Below are positions 11,681-23,354 of a stretch of DNA of 61,275 nt, in pieces. The stretch is from Entrophospora sp. SA101 (lineage: Eukaryota; Glomeromycota; Glomeromycetes; Entrophosporales; Entrophosporaceae): contig CAUDNR010000435.1 of assembly GCA_958430865.1 (NCBI GenBank), positions 60,721-121,995 on the forward strand, written 5' to 3'. The translations under genes and the position numbers were made by a program. Within the stretch, counting starts at the first letter, position 1, and every line of letters begins with the position of its first letter. The notes under the pieces were generated by a model. It was not told the origin of the DNA, made no database searches, and saw nothing but the letters and a program-made list of their open reading frames with translations.

Positions 11681-11760
11681 AATGGAAATTTTTAAATGTC
11701 GATCATTTTCCAAAAAAAAACATTTGATTTTTATTCCTCGGGAATTAAAATCTTTAAATA

Positions 11761-11825
11761 TAGGGCATGCTGCAACAAAACCTAAGTGAACATTGATATT
11801 ATCAAGAATTTCAGGATCAAAATTT
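11761..11825 (-). repeat. Dispersed short repeat, site 1
   Basis: On the minus strand it reads roughly TGATCCTGAAATTCTTG, then AATGTTCACTTAGGTTTTG, then TTGCAGCATGCCC. Related pieces occur at 14741-14790, 43995-44040 and 57071-57124, outside genes. The family is unassigned; it is probably a fragment of an interspersed element. Confidence 0.5.
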
Positions 11826-12179
11826 AGTTATTATCATTGTACTTTACTATTACTATTAACATATGGAAGCCACTTAATATAATTCATCCATAATTTGAGT
11901 TGCAGCAGCTGTTAGCAGTTGTTGCCGCAGATTAATTATCATGGTCATGATTAGTCAACTAGTAACAATAATAAAAAGAACAAATCAAAAATAGTTTTTA
12001 ATATTAAAATATTTAGCAATCTTTTGTTTATTTTTAACACTAAGAATTAATCAAATTAGTTGATATTTTTATAATTATATAATAATATTTTGCATATAAA
12101 TAGCAATTAATAAATAATATCTTGTAAATAAGTTCGATATTCACCAATACTCCAACTACATTTAAAATAAATTTATAAA

Positions 12180-13912
12180 TAATGGTATCCTCATTTTCAG
12201 ACATTAATGAATCCTTGGTGATAAAATTGTTTTTGATATTGTCAAAGATTTATTACCATCATTTTGTTTCTTAGATAACCTGAGCTTCTTGTCCAAGTTT
12301 TCTATTAATTGTGCATAACAATTTGCTGTATTCTAAATTTTATATAAAATATTACTTTGGTAAAAATTTAATTATGCAATGAATTCTTAAATGAATATTT
12401 GAATACTTACAATTATTCTTTCAATGATTTCATCATATTTGTTGTGTTCATTTTGAACAGGTGTGGTTGAAGAATCAACCAATTTTATTCTATAAATTCT
12501 GTTGGATGGTTTGTATAAACTGTAAACATACAACTTAAACTCTTTGAATTGTGAAAAAATGATTAATAAATGATACAATTTATAATTAAATTAATGATTA
12601 TTTGCAGATAATAGAATAATTACCATTAATTATAATGCCAAATACTTTTAAATCTCTAATATTTGTAATATCTCCATGTTCAAGACTACCATATTTTTTA
12701 TAAAAGTAATTCAAAATTTAGTCATGTATGTCTTTTAACATGCCTTTCTAGTGTCATTTAAAAGTTTATTTTTGTCTTTATACCATAGAAGTCCAATGAT
12801 TTCGCCAATAAGAAGTTCAAATGGGACCATCTTACCATTGTCATTATAATGTTTTCTTGTAAGGAATGTGACATCAGACTTACATCCTTTACGACCCTAA
12901 AAAAATCAAGGTTTATTTATTAATATTAATTAATTTACTTTATACCAAAGGAACATAAATACATACACTGTTGCATTCTTCAATGAATATTCTTTCTTTG
13001 GTACTTTGGTTTATTTTATCTGAACTAAAATTAAATCAATGATAACGATTTAGTATTTCTCACAGAGAAAAAAAAATTTTTATTCTTTACTTACATCAGC
13101 AATCTAATGTGGCTTTGTTCACCAAAAGACACTCTTAATTGCAACCAAATAGAGTCAAGAGACCTGGTCTCTTCATTGAAATCTAATTGTTTGAATTTTC
13201 CATATTCTTCATATTTCTTAACTTATAGCTAGTAATTGGAAATTATTAGATGATTTTATAATTAATTGTATGCATATATATATATATTATAATATTATAT
13301 ATTCAAAAAAAATCTGATAAGGCATACAAGTGATTCTTCAAATCTTTTATTGTTGCTTTTTTCAATCTGGAATAATTAACTTTGCAATACTTTGAGGTCT
13401 AATTTAAAGATAAAAGTTTCCATATGTCCTTAGGGAAATGCTCTGATATCCATGGATGTGCATTTGGTATATCCAAGATGCAGCTGGACAAGGGATCATC
13501 ATAATCCATGTATCTTGGAGCATAAAAGTTAATAAAATTTTTTAAATTGCTAATAACATCAGCACCCTCAATTATCCAAGAATCCTAAAGATACAAATAA
13601 TAATTAAAATATGTGTTGGTAAATCATAAAAATATTATAAAAATAACAAAAGCATGAACAAAACATGTAATAATACTTCAATCATCATTATTTCAAGATC
13701 TTTTTTCAATATCACAACTTCATTCAGTAATTCATTTGTTTTTTCAACAAGAGGTAACTAAAAATGATTTATGATAATCATATTAATTGTACAAATTAAA
13801 TCAATTCATGATCAGAATAAAGTAATGGTAATTTAATCTTATTGAAGATATAATTTACTTACAGATGATGGTGTTGTGGAAGTGTTTAATAGTCCTCTAT
13901 TGTTTTCCTATG
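12180..13912 (-). pseudogene. Broken gene of a repetitive family, possibly restriction-endonuclease fold
   Basis: Minus-strand exon-like pieces with plausible splice sites can be followed from about 13907: ENNRGLLNTSTTPSS; LPLVEKTNELLNEV; a piece from 13584 containing APRYMDYDDPLSSCILDIP that meets a stop at about 13401; SIWLQLRVSFGEQSHIRLL; then GRKGCKSDVTFL followed by FELLIGEIIGLLWYKDKNKLL, which also meets a stop; LEHGDITNIRDLKVFGIIING; and EFKLYVYSLYKPSNRIYRIKL. The order K-x-D, then E-L-x-x-G-E, then a later VFGI..G segment recalls a PD-(D/E)XK-like family abundant in Rhizophagus. That link is my inference and weak. At least two in-frame stops suggest a pseudogene. An exact copy lies at 32714-34446. 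Confidence 0.45.
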
Positions 13913-14313
13913 GGTCAGAGATTGTATTAATATTAAAAGCAGTTAATCGTATCAAAGAGAATAAGTCTCATTTAATTATTATTACTTTATTATTTTGACT
14001 GTCAAGCATTGATCATTTCTTTCGCCTAAAGAATAAATATTAAATAAGGAACTGGGATGGCTCATAAAAATACCACCCTCCAACAATACTTGCCGATTTT
14101 CTTTAATTTCATTTCCATTTTTTCTTTTATTATTTGGTTGACCACAATTTTTTTTTAAGAAACACAGTCAGCGCTCAATATACAATTTTTCAAAAAAAAC
14201 TATATAGAAATGACAAGTTGCAAGAATCGCAACCGACCACCATTCTTTAATAAAACTAGAGTGACGCCAAGTAGTAATGACCATCATTCTTATGATAAAC
14301 ACCTACTCATGTT

Positions 14314-14487
14314 CAGTGTTGTGACCAGAAACTCTTTTGGCTTCCTGAAACGTTTCGGAAAATGAACCTACACTAAGCAGAGATTAAACCTAAACATAAA
14401 CATAAAATACTAATCTAGTTTCGGATGGTTTCTGTTAGTTTCTGTTTCTAGTTTCCCCTAAACTCAGAGTTTCGGGTCACAACACTG
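14314..14487. mobile_element. hAT-type MITE
   Basis: A 174-bp element bounded by inverted repeats CAGTGTTGTGACC then MGAAACTC (22 bases, one mismatch). It is flanked by a perfect 8-bp direct repeat CTCATGTT at 14306-14313 and 14488-14495. The 8-bp duplication and CAGTG start are hAT hallmarks. There is no coding capacity. It is present again at 34848-35021 through the segmental duplication. Confidence 0.8.
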
Positions 14488-14740
14488 CTCATGTTGTGCT
14501 TTTTCATCGACTTTTCTTCGTTTTTTAGATTCTTTACGAGAAAGCAAAACTAAAGAGTTATAAATTAGTAATAAAAATTAAAACTTATCCTTAAAATTAA
14601 TATATGAATACTTATTGACTATTTTTAATTATTTCGTTTAGTTAAATTAAGGATAATTAGAAAAATTAACTTTATAATAAATATGAATAAAGACAAAGTC
14701 ATTAAATGAATCGCGTTAAAAAAAAAAATTTTATACTACT

Positions 14741-14790
14741 AAATTTTGATCCCTGAAATTCTTGGTTATACTTTGTCTGGTATGCCCCAT
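14741..14790 (+). repeat. Dispersed short repeat, site 2
   Basis: Contains TTTTGATCCCTGAAATTCTT and then ACTTTGTCTGGTATGCCCC. It matches the minus-strand piece at 11761-11825 and the pieces at 43995-44040 and 57071-57124, with the middle part shortened here. Confidence 0.5.
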
Positions 14791-14877
14791 ATTATCTTCA
14801 AACAATTTACCTTTTTATCAATTTACCTACAAACAATAATTATCTATTGGAAAATATAATTTTAATACCGGTCAATA

Positions 14878-15114
14878 GATTATCCTGGACAATATTTTCA
14901 TCATAAAGCAATTACTCTTCAAAAGAGATATAGTGGTCCAGAGAAAATTTTACATTTGGCTCCTTTATTGGAGTTTTTAGATGATTCCCTGAATACAAGA
15001 GAAACTACCATAAGAACTATTACCAAATTTTTCAATATTTTTTATAAAGAAAAAAAAATGAAGTTTAATAATCATGATGACAATAACAGTAATAATAATG
15101 ACAAAATTTGTTAA
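14878..15114 (+). other. Coding-like ORF fragment, unrecognised
   Basis: A 78-codon open frame without a start begins DYPGQYFHHKAITLQKRYSG and continues PEKILHLAPLLEFLDD before an Asn/Asp-rich tail and TAA. The composition looks like the last exon of a decayed gene, but no family was recognised and no upstream exon was found. It is repeated at 35412-35648. From 15115 to 15894 nothing is recognisable beyond AT-rich sequence. Confidence 0.3.
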
Positions 15115-15894
15115 CAAAAAGAAAATAATATACACCTGACAATAAATTTGTTAACAGCAATAATTATGACAAATTTCGCTGATAATGACGAATGATTAGT
15201 AATCTACAATTGAAAAAATACGAATCACATTCACAAGCATATCATAAAGTAGAACATTAAATATTAATTCTAAATCAAATAGCATCAATAATGTTGTAAT
15301 TCTAGTTATGGAACTTCAGTATATGAACCTAGAATATGAACAAAGTGCTATACTATTACTATTGGTAGATATTATTTAAAATATTTTTTATGAAAAATAC
15401 CATTTATGAAGATATAAATAATATCAATGTAAGTGGTGAAGTTGTTGATGCTGATGATGAAAATTATTTTATATTTAACATCACCAAGTATTATAACGTA
15501 ACAATGTCTTTTTTTTCTTTTTTTTATGACCCATTGAAAGGAAATTGCAATTTTATATATTATGATTTCTTTTATATTCCCTATCACCTATGCTACTATT
15601 AAGGTACCCAGTGCAATATAACTGATTGATGACGGACTTGCCCATTAGCACTCAATAAACAAACTTCATTTGTATTGAGCTACTGCTTTATCGATCTTTC
15701 TATATAATGGTTTATATTTGTAATGTAATTTTTATTTTTATTTCTTTTGTTTATGTTCCCAATTGATAACATTGTTATTCCTTTTTCTTTTTTTCCATAA
15801 TGAAATTTTTTATAAAGTAATTTATTATATAAGATATACATTTTTATGTTGTCATATTAATAGTACAAAAAAAAATTTATTACATAAATAATAA

Positions 15895-17129
15895 CTATAA
15901 ATAATTTGATAATGAATAAATTGTATTTTTAATTTGAGTATAGTTTTTAGCATTTCCAGATGATAATTTACCAATTTCAAATACATCCCAAGTATTTTTA
16001 AATTTATTTCTAGTAACAGCACACATTATTACAGCTTTTGAATTGGCAGCAGATTTTAGTTTATAGCTGCAAAGTTGATCTTCGGGTCTTTCAGTATCAT
16101 ACAATTTAAAGCTTGGATTAGGAAAACATCCAATATCAGGAGAATTCCATGATGATAATATAAAATATAATTTTGTTATAGATGGTGGTAAATCCGACAA
16201 GTTTGCTTTTATAGAATGATGACCTATTATATTATTTAAGAAAATACAAGTCAGAAAAATCAATTTTTTTAAAAAAATAACATTTAATTAATTAAGTTAC
16301 CTATTTGATTAGTGGAATCCATTCTATCACCTGAATGATACATACTTGGAATATCATTATATAACTTTGAAAGATAATCATATTTTCTAAAGAATGTGTC
16401 ATCTTTATAAAGAAGACAAGTTCCATCCAAGTAATCTATTTTGCCATTAGGATATCCCCATTGCAAATCAAATGTCAAACTCTTGAGTGATTGATTTTTG
16501 GTAATTGAATAAAGTAAAACTATTAACTGTATGTGACAATCTTCAACAATTTTATATTCTGCCAAGGTGCTCTCACTACTATTATTACTTTTAAAATCCT
16601 ACTCATATAAATAAAGTAAATATACAAATGGCATAATTAACATTTGATTTAAATGATTGATTATTATTATTTATAAAATAATTTTTACCGTTAACTCATT
16701 TCCGTTATAAATTAATTTTTGTTTATTAATTTGTATATTTATTTCTGATTTTATTGCTCGTTTAAGTTGAATAACTGTTTTTATTGTTTCCAAACTAAAT
16801 CTAATTTTATGCCCATTGATCATAATAACATAGAAGTACCCACTAGCAGCAGTGACTTGATTTTTCGATGGATCATTAAGTGGATTCAAAGTTGCGACAA
16901 TTTCGACGTCAATCTTAAAAGGTGCTTTCTTCCATTTCAATATTAAATTTTGAACTTCTTTTTGACTGAGAGAAGATTTACACTCTGGGCATTGATTTGT
17001 TTTTGAAGTATCTAAATGATTTACTATACATTTCAAACAGAAATTTGGAACATGTTGACATTTACTACTAATAATATCATTAGCAAATTCTCTAGATAAT
17101 TTATTTAGTTGACAATTTTTACATTTCAT
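15895..17129 (-). CDS. RING finger + ubiquitin-like + TerD domain protein
   Basis: Three exons, 17129-16689, 16598-16301 and 16223-15895, join in frame to about 355 aa, starting at an ATG. Residues 3-50 hold C-x2-C-x17-C-x-H-x4-C-x2-C-x12-C-x2-C, a C3HC4 RING-type zinc pattern. Residues about 92-178, across the first intron, read as a ubiquitin-like fold: FYVIMINGHKIRFSLETIK, QKLIYNGNEL, then STLAEYKIVEDCHIQLIV, parallel to ubiquitin's LIFAGKQL and TLSDYNIQ segments. Residues about 185-350 resemble TerD: LTFDLQW, DYLDGTCLLYKDD, YHSGDR, IKANLSDLPPSITKLYFILS and a late VIMCAVTRN..NTWDV. The acidic Ca-binding cluster after HSGD found in bacterial TerD is replaced by RMDSTNQIG, so calcium binding may be lost. 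RING and UBL suggest ubiquitin ligase or scaffold activity; the TerD role is unknown. An identical copy is at 36429-37663. Confidence 0.78.
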
Positions 17130-17903
17130 TTTTGGGAAAATGAAAATACTAAAAATGTAAATTTTTTATGTACAACAAAAAAAAGCAAATTAATAAATTT
17201 GAAGTGAAATCTTAGTTTTTAAAAAAAAAAAAGAAAAAAAAAAAAATAATAAAAAAGCAAAATTCTAGATATTTGATTTAAATGAACTAGACTATGCTGA
17301 TAGTTTTAATTATCATCAATATTTTATATATATCACATACAGTTTCAAAACCGTTGCTAAAAGAACAAATAGTTTCAAATGCTCAATACTTATAAAATGA
17401 AATTTTCCATCCAAGAATTTTTTTTATTATTACCATTATTACACCAAACCAATTTATTGATTATTTAATTTATATACTGTCAATGAAGCATCATTGACAC
17501 AAATATAATCTTTTGATATAACAATTTACGTCATGATGAATTATTTCTTGATTCAATGGAAATAATTTATTTGTTGTTTCAACTTGTCCCTAGAGAATTA
17601 TTTAAACTTTATTTGTGCAAAATCTCTACCAAATTTATCATCAAACGATAAAGCTCTTACTATAAAGTCGAATTATCAAATTCCGTTACAGTTAGACAAG
17701 AGGGAAATCTGAATCAAAACAAATAAAATATATAATCCATTGACAGAAATCTAAGATAGGCTTGGCTTTATCAATTTTCATTGACCGATAACCTTCGCCA
17801 CCACCAAAACTAAAATTCCTTATATGCTCTACAACACCTGCAAACAAAATGATCAAGATCAAGATAGATCACCCATAGTGTTGTTACGCGTGAAAATTAA
17901 ACC

Positions 17904-17926
17904 TACGTGAATTTGTAATTCACGTA
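17904..17926. promoter_or_regulatory. Perfect palindrome TACGTGAATT-TGT-AATTCACGTA
   Basis: Ten-base arms are fully complementary around a 3-base spacer, in non-coding DNA. ACGTG-type cores are recognised by some bZIP and bHLH factors; use as a binding site is inference only. Repeated at 38438-38460. Confidence 0.3.
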
Positions 17927-18663
17927 CATGAAAATCGAATTAGCCAATCAAAAAGAATAATAATAAATATACATAAATAATTAATGTGATTATACTGGAA
18001 GCTAAAAAAATTTCCATATATGGTTGTATACCAACTACTTGTTTCAGTCATTGTAAATGCTCTTGGGTTAGAAAAAGAGTATGAAGCACATTTATACGAA
18101 CATCTTCCGGAACAATAAAAATGCATACGATCTAAAGTAAGTATTAACAATTTATTAAAAAAAATTTATTTTTTCACATAGTAACGAGAATAATGGTGAT
18201 GACAAAAAATTGCATGCCTCAACAATTACAAACTTAGACCCGTTTGAAAATTTATCAATTATTTCGTTAAATAAAAAGAATTTGATATGTTCTAATATTA
18301 TTCTAACGCAAAAACAACATATATAAAAATTATGTAGAAAATTATGCATACAAAATTCCACGCCATCATATTTTTCAATTAAAAGTAAAAAAATCTGATT
18401 GTTTTCGAAAAAGAGTATATAAACCTTCGATCAGACAGCCATTACCCTACCTATGCTCAAGAGTGCTCATGTCTTTGGTCCTTTTGAGATTGTTTACAAC
18501 AGTATGAAAGGGAACATTCACTTCCCGATGTATTTTCCCTTGTTGAATGAGCATTGCCAGGCGAGTAATGTAAATGGACATCAATCTTTGCGCAACATGA
18601 GTTTGTAATATTCTGGAAATAGAAAGCAGAAGTAGATGAAGAGTTTGCTATAAATGTCATCAA
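17927..18663 (-). other. Possible small cysteine-rich secreted-type reading frames
   Basis: Three short minus-strand stretches lie in a row. One (18663-18457) ends with CC, C and CC cysteines. One at 18372 begins MMAWNFVCIIFYIIFIYVVF, a signal-peptide-like segment soon closed by TAA. One after a good acceptor (TACTTTAG, about 18135) reads HFYCSGRCSYKCAS. They may be exons of a small secreted protein gene, but I could not find a splice model that keeps the frame. Bases 17130-17903 hold no gene and include poly-A tracts. Bases 18664-19329 hold an A/C-rich open stretch of unknown nature. Confidence 0.2.
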
Positions 18664-19329
18664 TGGGACATAATAAAGTTGGCAAAGATACTAAATCGTC
18701 TTCTTTTTAACGCTGGTTAGTTGGTTAGCTAAATTCCTGACTATTGGTTAATTATTGGCAGATTGAAATAAACAAAAAGAAATGCAACCAAAACCTTTGA
18801 TGAAACACAATGTAAACTGACCTCAAGGATTTACAGCAGAAAAAAACAAACTGCCAAACGAAATATTCTGAAACTAGAAAAAACCATTGGAGAAACTTAT
18901 CACCAAAAAAATTTATCTCAAGCTCAAAAAGTCAATCATCAACCACAAAAGAACTGGTAAAGTGTCAGCGATGCTTACAAACTCAATATTCATCCTTGGA
19001 TCCAGAAAGCGAAAAGGTAATCTAGAAATTAATCTTAAAAAAAACCCCCAAAATGAAAACACCAACTCTGCAAGGAAAAGTAAATAAACTACATACAAAT
19101 CGAATCAAAAGAAAGAACAAATAGAACTAATGATATTTGGAAGCTAACCAAATCGGAATCCATTTATAAATAAATATATATTTGGACTTATGGTTTCTAA
19201 ATTTGGTTGGAACGCCCATCGAATTTCACACAATGGTCACACTACAGCGGAGTTGAAGTCCACTTTGCATCAATATTTAAATAATTGCATTCAATTCCTT
19301 CTGTCAATTCTAAAATAATAATAATCATT

Positions 19330-19941
19330 ATGGAAATAGACAACGATCCAGCTCAAGAAACAAACAAAATCATCATAAGAGAATCATTGACCGTCAAAAA
19401 TGGCCATGCTATGATTGGGAATAGCTTTGGTAACAACACTTATTTCGCTACTAATTATAATAATGAGAAATTAACAAAGAACACCACTAACAATACCAAG
19501 AACACCACCAAGACTAATAAATATGACACTACTAATACTAAGAAAGATGACCACACTATCAAATTAACTGAACAGTTATCCAAAATGAGACTGGAGAATA
19601 AAAAACTAGTTCAGGAAAGGGAGTTTGAAAAACTTTTTGATCAAGCCAAAAGCAAAATAGAAAAATATGAACAAGAGAATCAAGATTACGAATTCGAAAG
19701 TCATTTGGCATATTTAAATGAAGTATTGGATAATCAGGAGGATCTAACAGTTTACCACAACACACCATCTATTAATGCCAGACAGATGAGGGTCAGAACA
19801 GCTCAGAGACAATTAGAATTGAACAAAAATAACTTACTTCATATTCTAACTAAAGAAGAGTTAGAAAATCTTTGCGAACATAAAAAAGAAATAACTAAAT
19901 TAAAATTGCAATTGGGACAGACGGATGCTCAAACTCAATGA
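19330..19941 (+). CDS. Hypothetical coiled-coil protein
   Basis: A single-exon frame of 203 aa from the ATG at 19330 (context CATTATGG) to TGA. The N-terminal 40 residues are mixed. Residues about 45-85 are rich in Asn/Thr/Lys (NTTNNTKNTTKTNK), likely disordered. Residues about 90-200 are strongly charged with heptad-like leucines (LSKMRLENKKL, ELNKNNLLHILTKEELENL), consistent with a coiled coil. There is no signal peptide, membrane segment or recognised domain. Base usage is richer in A and C than its neighbours. A 5' extension from non-ATG codons is ignored. Identical copy at 39864-40475. Function unknown. Confidence 0.55.
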   Translation: MEIDNDPAQETNKIIIRESLTVKNGHAMIGNSFGNNTYFATNYNNEKLTKNTTNNTKNTTKTNKYDTTNTKKDDHTIKLTEQLSKMRLENKKLVQEREFEKLFDQAKSKIEKYEQENQDYEFESHLAYLNEVLDNQEDLTVYHNTPSINARQMRVRTAQRQLELNKNNLLHILTKEELENLCEHKKEITKLKLQLGQTDAQTQ

Positions 19942-21951
19942 GCTTACCTTTATCAATTAGAAATTAAAATATGAATTACATTAATTTATTTATTGTCAAT
20001 TAAAAAAATATTTTTTCATCTAAAGTCTTTATATAATTTAGAATTTAAAAATTTTACAATCTTCAATTATTATTCTATTTATATTTATGTATTTTTATTT
20101 TAAAATCAATGATGACAGCCAAATTATTTAAACCACAATTAAAATTTTATAGTAACTTTCTTTACTATCAACATTTCTACGTACGTTGCAAAGCCAAAAG
20201 CCATTTTCCATCCCAAATTTTGCTTGCAATTCACTTGCTGAATAATCCTATAATCATATCAATCGACCAATTAAATAATAATAAACATTATTGTTCATAT
20301 GTTAAAGAAAGAATACACTTTGAATAAACCACTAACCATAATCCTCGTGCGTTTATATTCTCAAAATATTACCAACTTCAGCTCTCAATTTACCACCAAG
20401 TTTTAACCCAATTTTTGATTGGATCGTAGAATAATCTTTTAAAAAGAAAAAAATACATATAAATAAAGTGATATTTAAATTTTATTTATTTGCAATGCTA
20501 TTAATATTAAATAATTACCTACATATTTAGCTTATTTGATACCGATCATAATTTTCTGATATGCAATTCTTGCAAAAGATGTGTACCACAATTTGTTGAT
20601 AACGTTTTCTCTAATATTTCTGCTGCAACATAAAATCGCATATTATCGCAACCTTTTGATTCGTTAATATTTGAGCATTGATCTTGACTAAATTTTGTTT
20701 ATCATTATTATCAGTATTATCAATGCCATCATTTTAATATTATCATTATTGTCATTATTTTGTCATTGTTTTTATTATCATTGATTTCATCCAAATTCTC
20801 AATTGGATTGTTGATATTATTCTTGAATATCATTATTAATAAAACATTTGGACATCTTTCAATTGTTCTTCGATTAACAATACTCGTAACATCCAGATAA
20901 GCTTCATGGATATACATCTTGTGTGTGTGCGCCATGACTTAGATTTTGATGATATTTAGGTTCTGGATCACTATTTGTATATATTGATATTGCGACGTGA
21001 GTTATTTTTACCAGGACGTATTTTAAGTGCGTTTGAATATTGAATATCTTTTTATGCCTGCTTTACATGCTGTATAATTAACTGATAATGATAATGATGT
21101 TGTATATTAGTTAATAAATGAATTTTGAGTTATATATATATTAAACCTGAAATTAAAGCAGTACTAGAAAAGTTTGAAGGAGTACCTATAGCCTTACTTG
21201 TTCTTTTCATATATATCTTCGAAATATATATATATATGTATATATTATACTAATGAGATCATTATTAAGAAAGTCAAGAAAGTCATTAAATTATAAATTT
21301 TTTAAAAAAAGCATTTTTACTTACCAATCTGACAATAAAAGCGATCCATATCGATATGAGTTATTATTATTATACGTTTTTGAGAATTGGAGGACGATTT
21401 GTTTTAAATAATTTTCTTTTTAGATGCAATTTTGAAATTTTGGGTTTCTATCAATCCATCTAGGTGATACTATTTTTCATTCATATAATTTTTAACCCAT
21501 GGGAAGATAAATTCAATATTTTGATTTGAAAATCAGACATGCTTGTAATAAATTATCACACTATATGACTTACATTTTGGCCAATATTAACAATATATGA
21601 TTGCTATAATTGATAAAAAATAGTTGGCATCACTTATAACAAAGTCAATATTATTCTTTTGGTCGGGATAAAAAAATGTGAATTAATAATAATTAATATT
21701 AAACATGTGCAATCACTGATTTGTGTAACATATTATTGACATTGTCTGCAAAGAACCCCGTCTAATGTCATAAAAAAAAAAAGGCTTTTCTCAGGCTGTT
21801 CGGCACTTGCATAGATAGATAGATAGGCTTTGAAAGATGGTTTCATTTACCAAAAAAATCATTTGTTAAAGAATCAAGTTTAATTTCATTCAGCATTTTA
21901 TTAATTAAAAAAAAGGATTAAAAATTACAAAAATAATTTAAATGTTCAACT
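19942..21951. other. Intergenic, no supported gene
   Basis: AT-rich sequence with short frames only. A + frame at 20109-20327 and a minus frame at 20935-20729 (containing LDVTSIVNRRTIERCPN) start at ATG but match nothing known. A minus stretch near 20685-20550 reads FYVAAEILEKTLSTNCGTHL, possibly an exon relic. TA microsatellites lie at about 21225-21250. Confidence 0.4.
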
Positions 21952-23354
21952 TTAATCTTTGTTATCATTAGTAGTTAAAAGATGATAATCCTTATTTTTG
22001 ACCACAACATTGTCGTCTTCATCATCGTCGTCATCTTCAATAACGAAATCAACATTTCGAGTCTTAAGAAGTCGTTGACCACTTTCTAAATCTTTTTCAT
22101 TCATAGCGATTTCTTCTTGTGCTTGGTTTTTATCGACTTGTTTTGATTCGTAATCTTTTATCCAAGTGTATAAGCAACTTCCAAATAGAATTATACCAAT
22201 ACTACCGATACGTCCAATAGTAAGAATATCACTGAATATTGTTACTCCAAGAACAGTTTGTATTACACCACGAAAAGCTGATGATATCATATGCGATATT
22301 GGTGATGTTACTTTAATTTGTAAAAATCCTGCAATGTTGATTAAAAATCCAAAAAATCCCTAAACACATAACATAAAAATTATTATACATACAACTATTA
22401 GTAAAAAAAAATTTATATCTTCCCAATGTCAATCTTCTTTTAAGAAATTACCGTTACTACGATTCCAATTAAGAAGGTGTGAAAAGATTCAGAAGAATCA
22501 GAGAACATTTGATAGATTTGAAATTCTTCACCAGTAAACAAAATCAAAGGAATGAAACAAACGGAACTTAATAAATTATTATAATAAACCAAGTCCATTG
22601 TGTTATCCTTTACGACGGCCAAACTTTTCTTTATCACAATCGCGTGTAATGCTGTTGTGATCGATGAGAATACGCCGTAGAAGACGCCAAGAAGTGAAAC
22701 CGAAATTTGTTTTTCCGATGATACTCCAACAAAGAACCCAATACATACAATAAAACATGATAAAAGTATCATGTATGATGATTTCTTCTTTAGGACAATG
22801 AATGTAAATAAAACTGTGAAAGGAAGAACTAAGGCACGTGCAACCTATGCATAAAAATCAAATCAACCAATTTAATTTATTGAATTAATTGTTGGAAGAA
22901 AATAAAAGATATTGATTATATTTACTTGATAAAAGCTTGCATCAACATATTGTAGACAAACAGTGTTAAAACTTAATCCCAATACGTTAATTCCAATTAG
23001 TGGTAGTACTCCAATACATATATCTTTTTGAATTTTTGGTAATTGTACTACGCCAAAAAGACTCGAGATATGTAAAAGTATTACTGCCATAACAAGTTGT
23101 GAGAAAAGTAAGGTAAAGGGAAGTGCTGCATTATTTAAAACCCACTAATACACAATTATATTGATGACCATAGTGATGTTGATGTTGATTAAACAATGAT
23201 GATATTAATTAAATTTTATTATTATTATTATCATTATTTCATACTATTTATTTATTACCTTATTTACAAGAACCATAACAAGTGCAGTTGTAATATAAAA
23301 TGACACCGAAAAAATGACCATGGAACGACTGGCTTGCTTTGATTTTTCACCCAT
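21952..23354 (-). CDS. GDP-fucose transporter-like nucleotide-sugar carrier (SLC35C/TPT family)
   Basis: Four exons, 23354-23259, 23144-22926, 22844-22452 and 22359-21952, all phase 0, give about 371 aa. The protein is almost entirely hydrophobic helices (about ten), as expected for the drug/metabolite transporter superfamily in the Golgi membrane. Recognisable SLC35C1-like blocks are YVDASFYQVARALVLPFTV, a SLLGVFYGVFSS segment, DLVYYNNLLSSVCFIPLIL, GFLQIKVTSPISHMISS, and YTWIKDYESK at the end of the last helix. A charged cytosolic tail follows with an acidic EDDDDDEDD run. The family exchanges GDP-sugars for GMP; GDP-fucose is inferred from the similarity pattern, and GDP-mannose cannot be excluded. 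The second copy (42486-43678) lacks exon 1 because its contig stops at the N gap. Confidence 0.82.

Larger units (their letters stand above)
10393..23178. repeat. 12.8-kb duplicated segment, copy 1 (copy 2 at 30927-43712)
   Basis: Every coding and non-coding frame compared is identical at offset 20534. The left limit is the mismatch at 10392 versus 30926, inside exon 3 of the tandem-kinase gene; left of it the copies are diverged paralogs. The right limit of copy 2 is the N run. Contents: the 5' part of the tandem kinase, a broken nuclease-like gene, a hAT MITE, RING-UBL-TerD, the coiled-coil gene and most of the GDP-fucose-transporter-like gene. Confidence 0.92.

Noticed and set aside
11681..11713. 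Extension of the tandem-kinase protein by 11 residues upstream of the ATG
   Set aside because: The extended frame begins at TTG with no ATG; an upstream exon remains possible but was not found.
15372..15602. Overlapping short frames on both strands
   Set aside because: Low-complexity AT-rich sequence, no motif; open on both strands by composition only.
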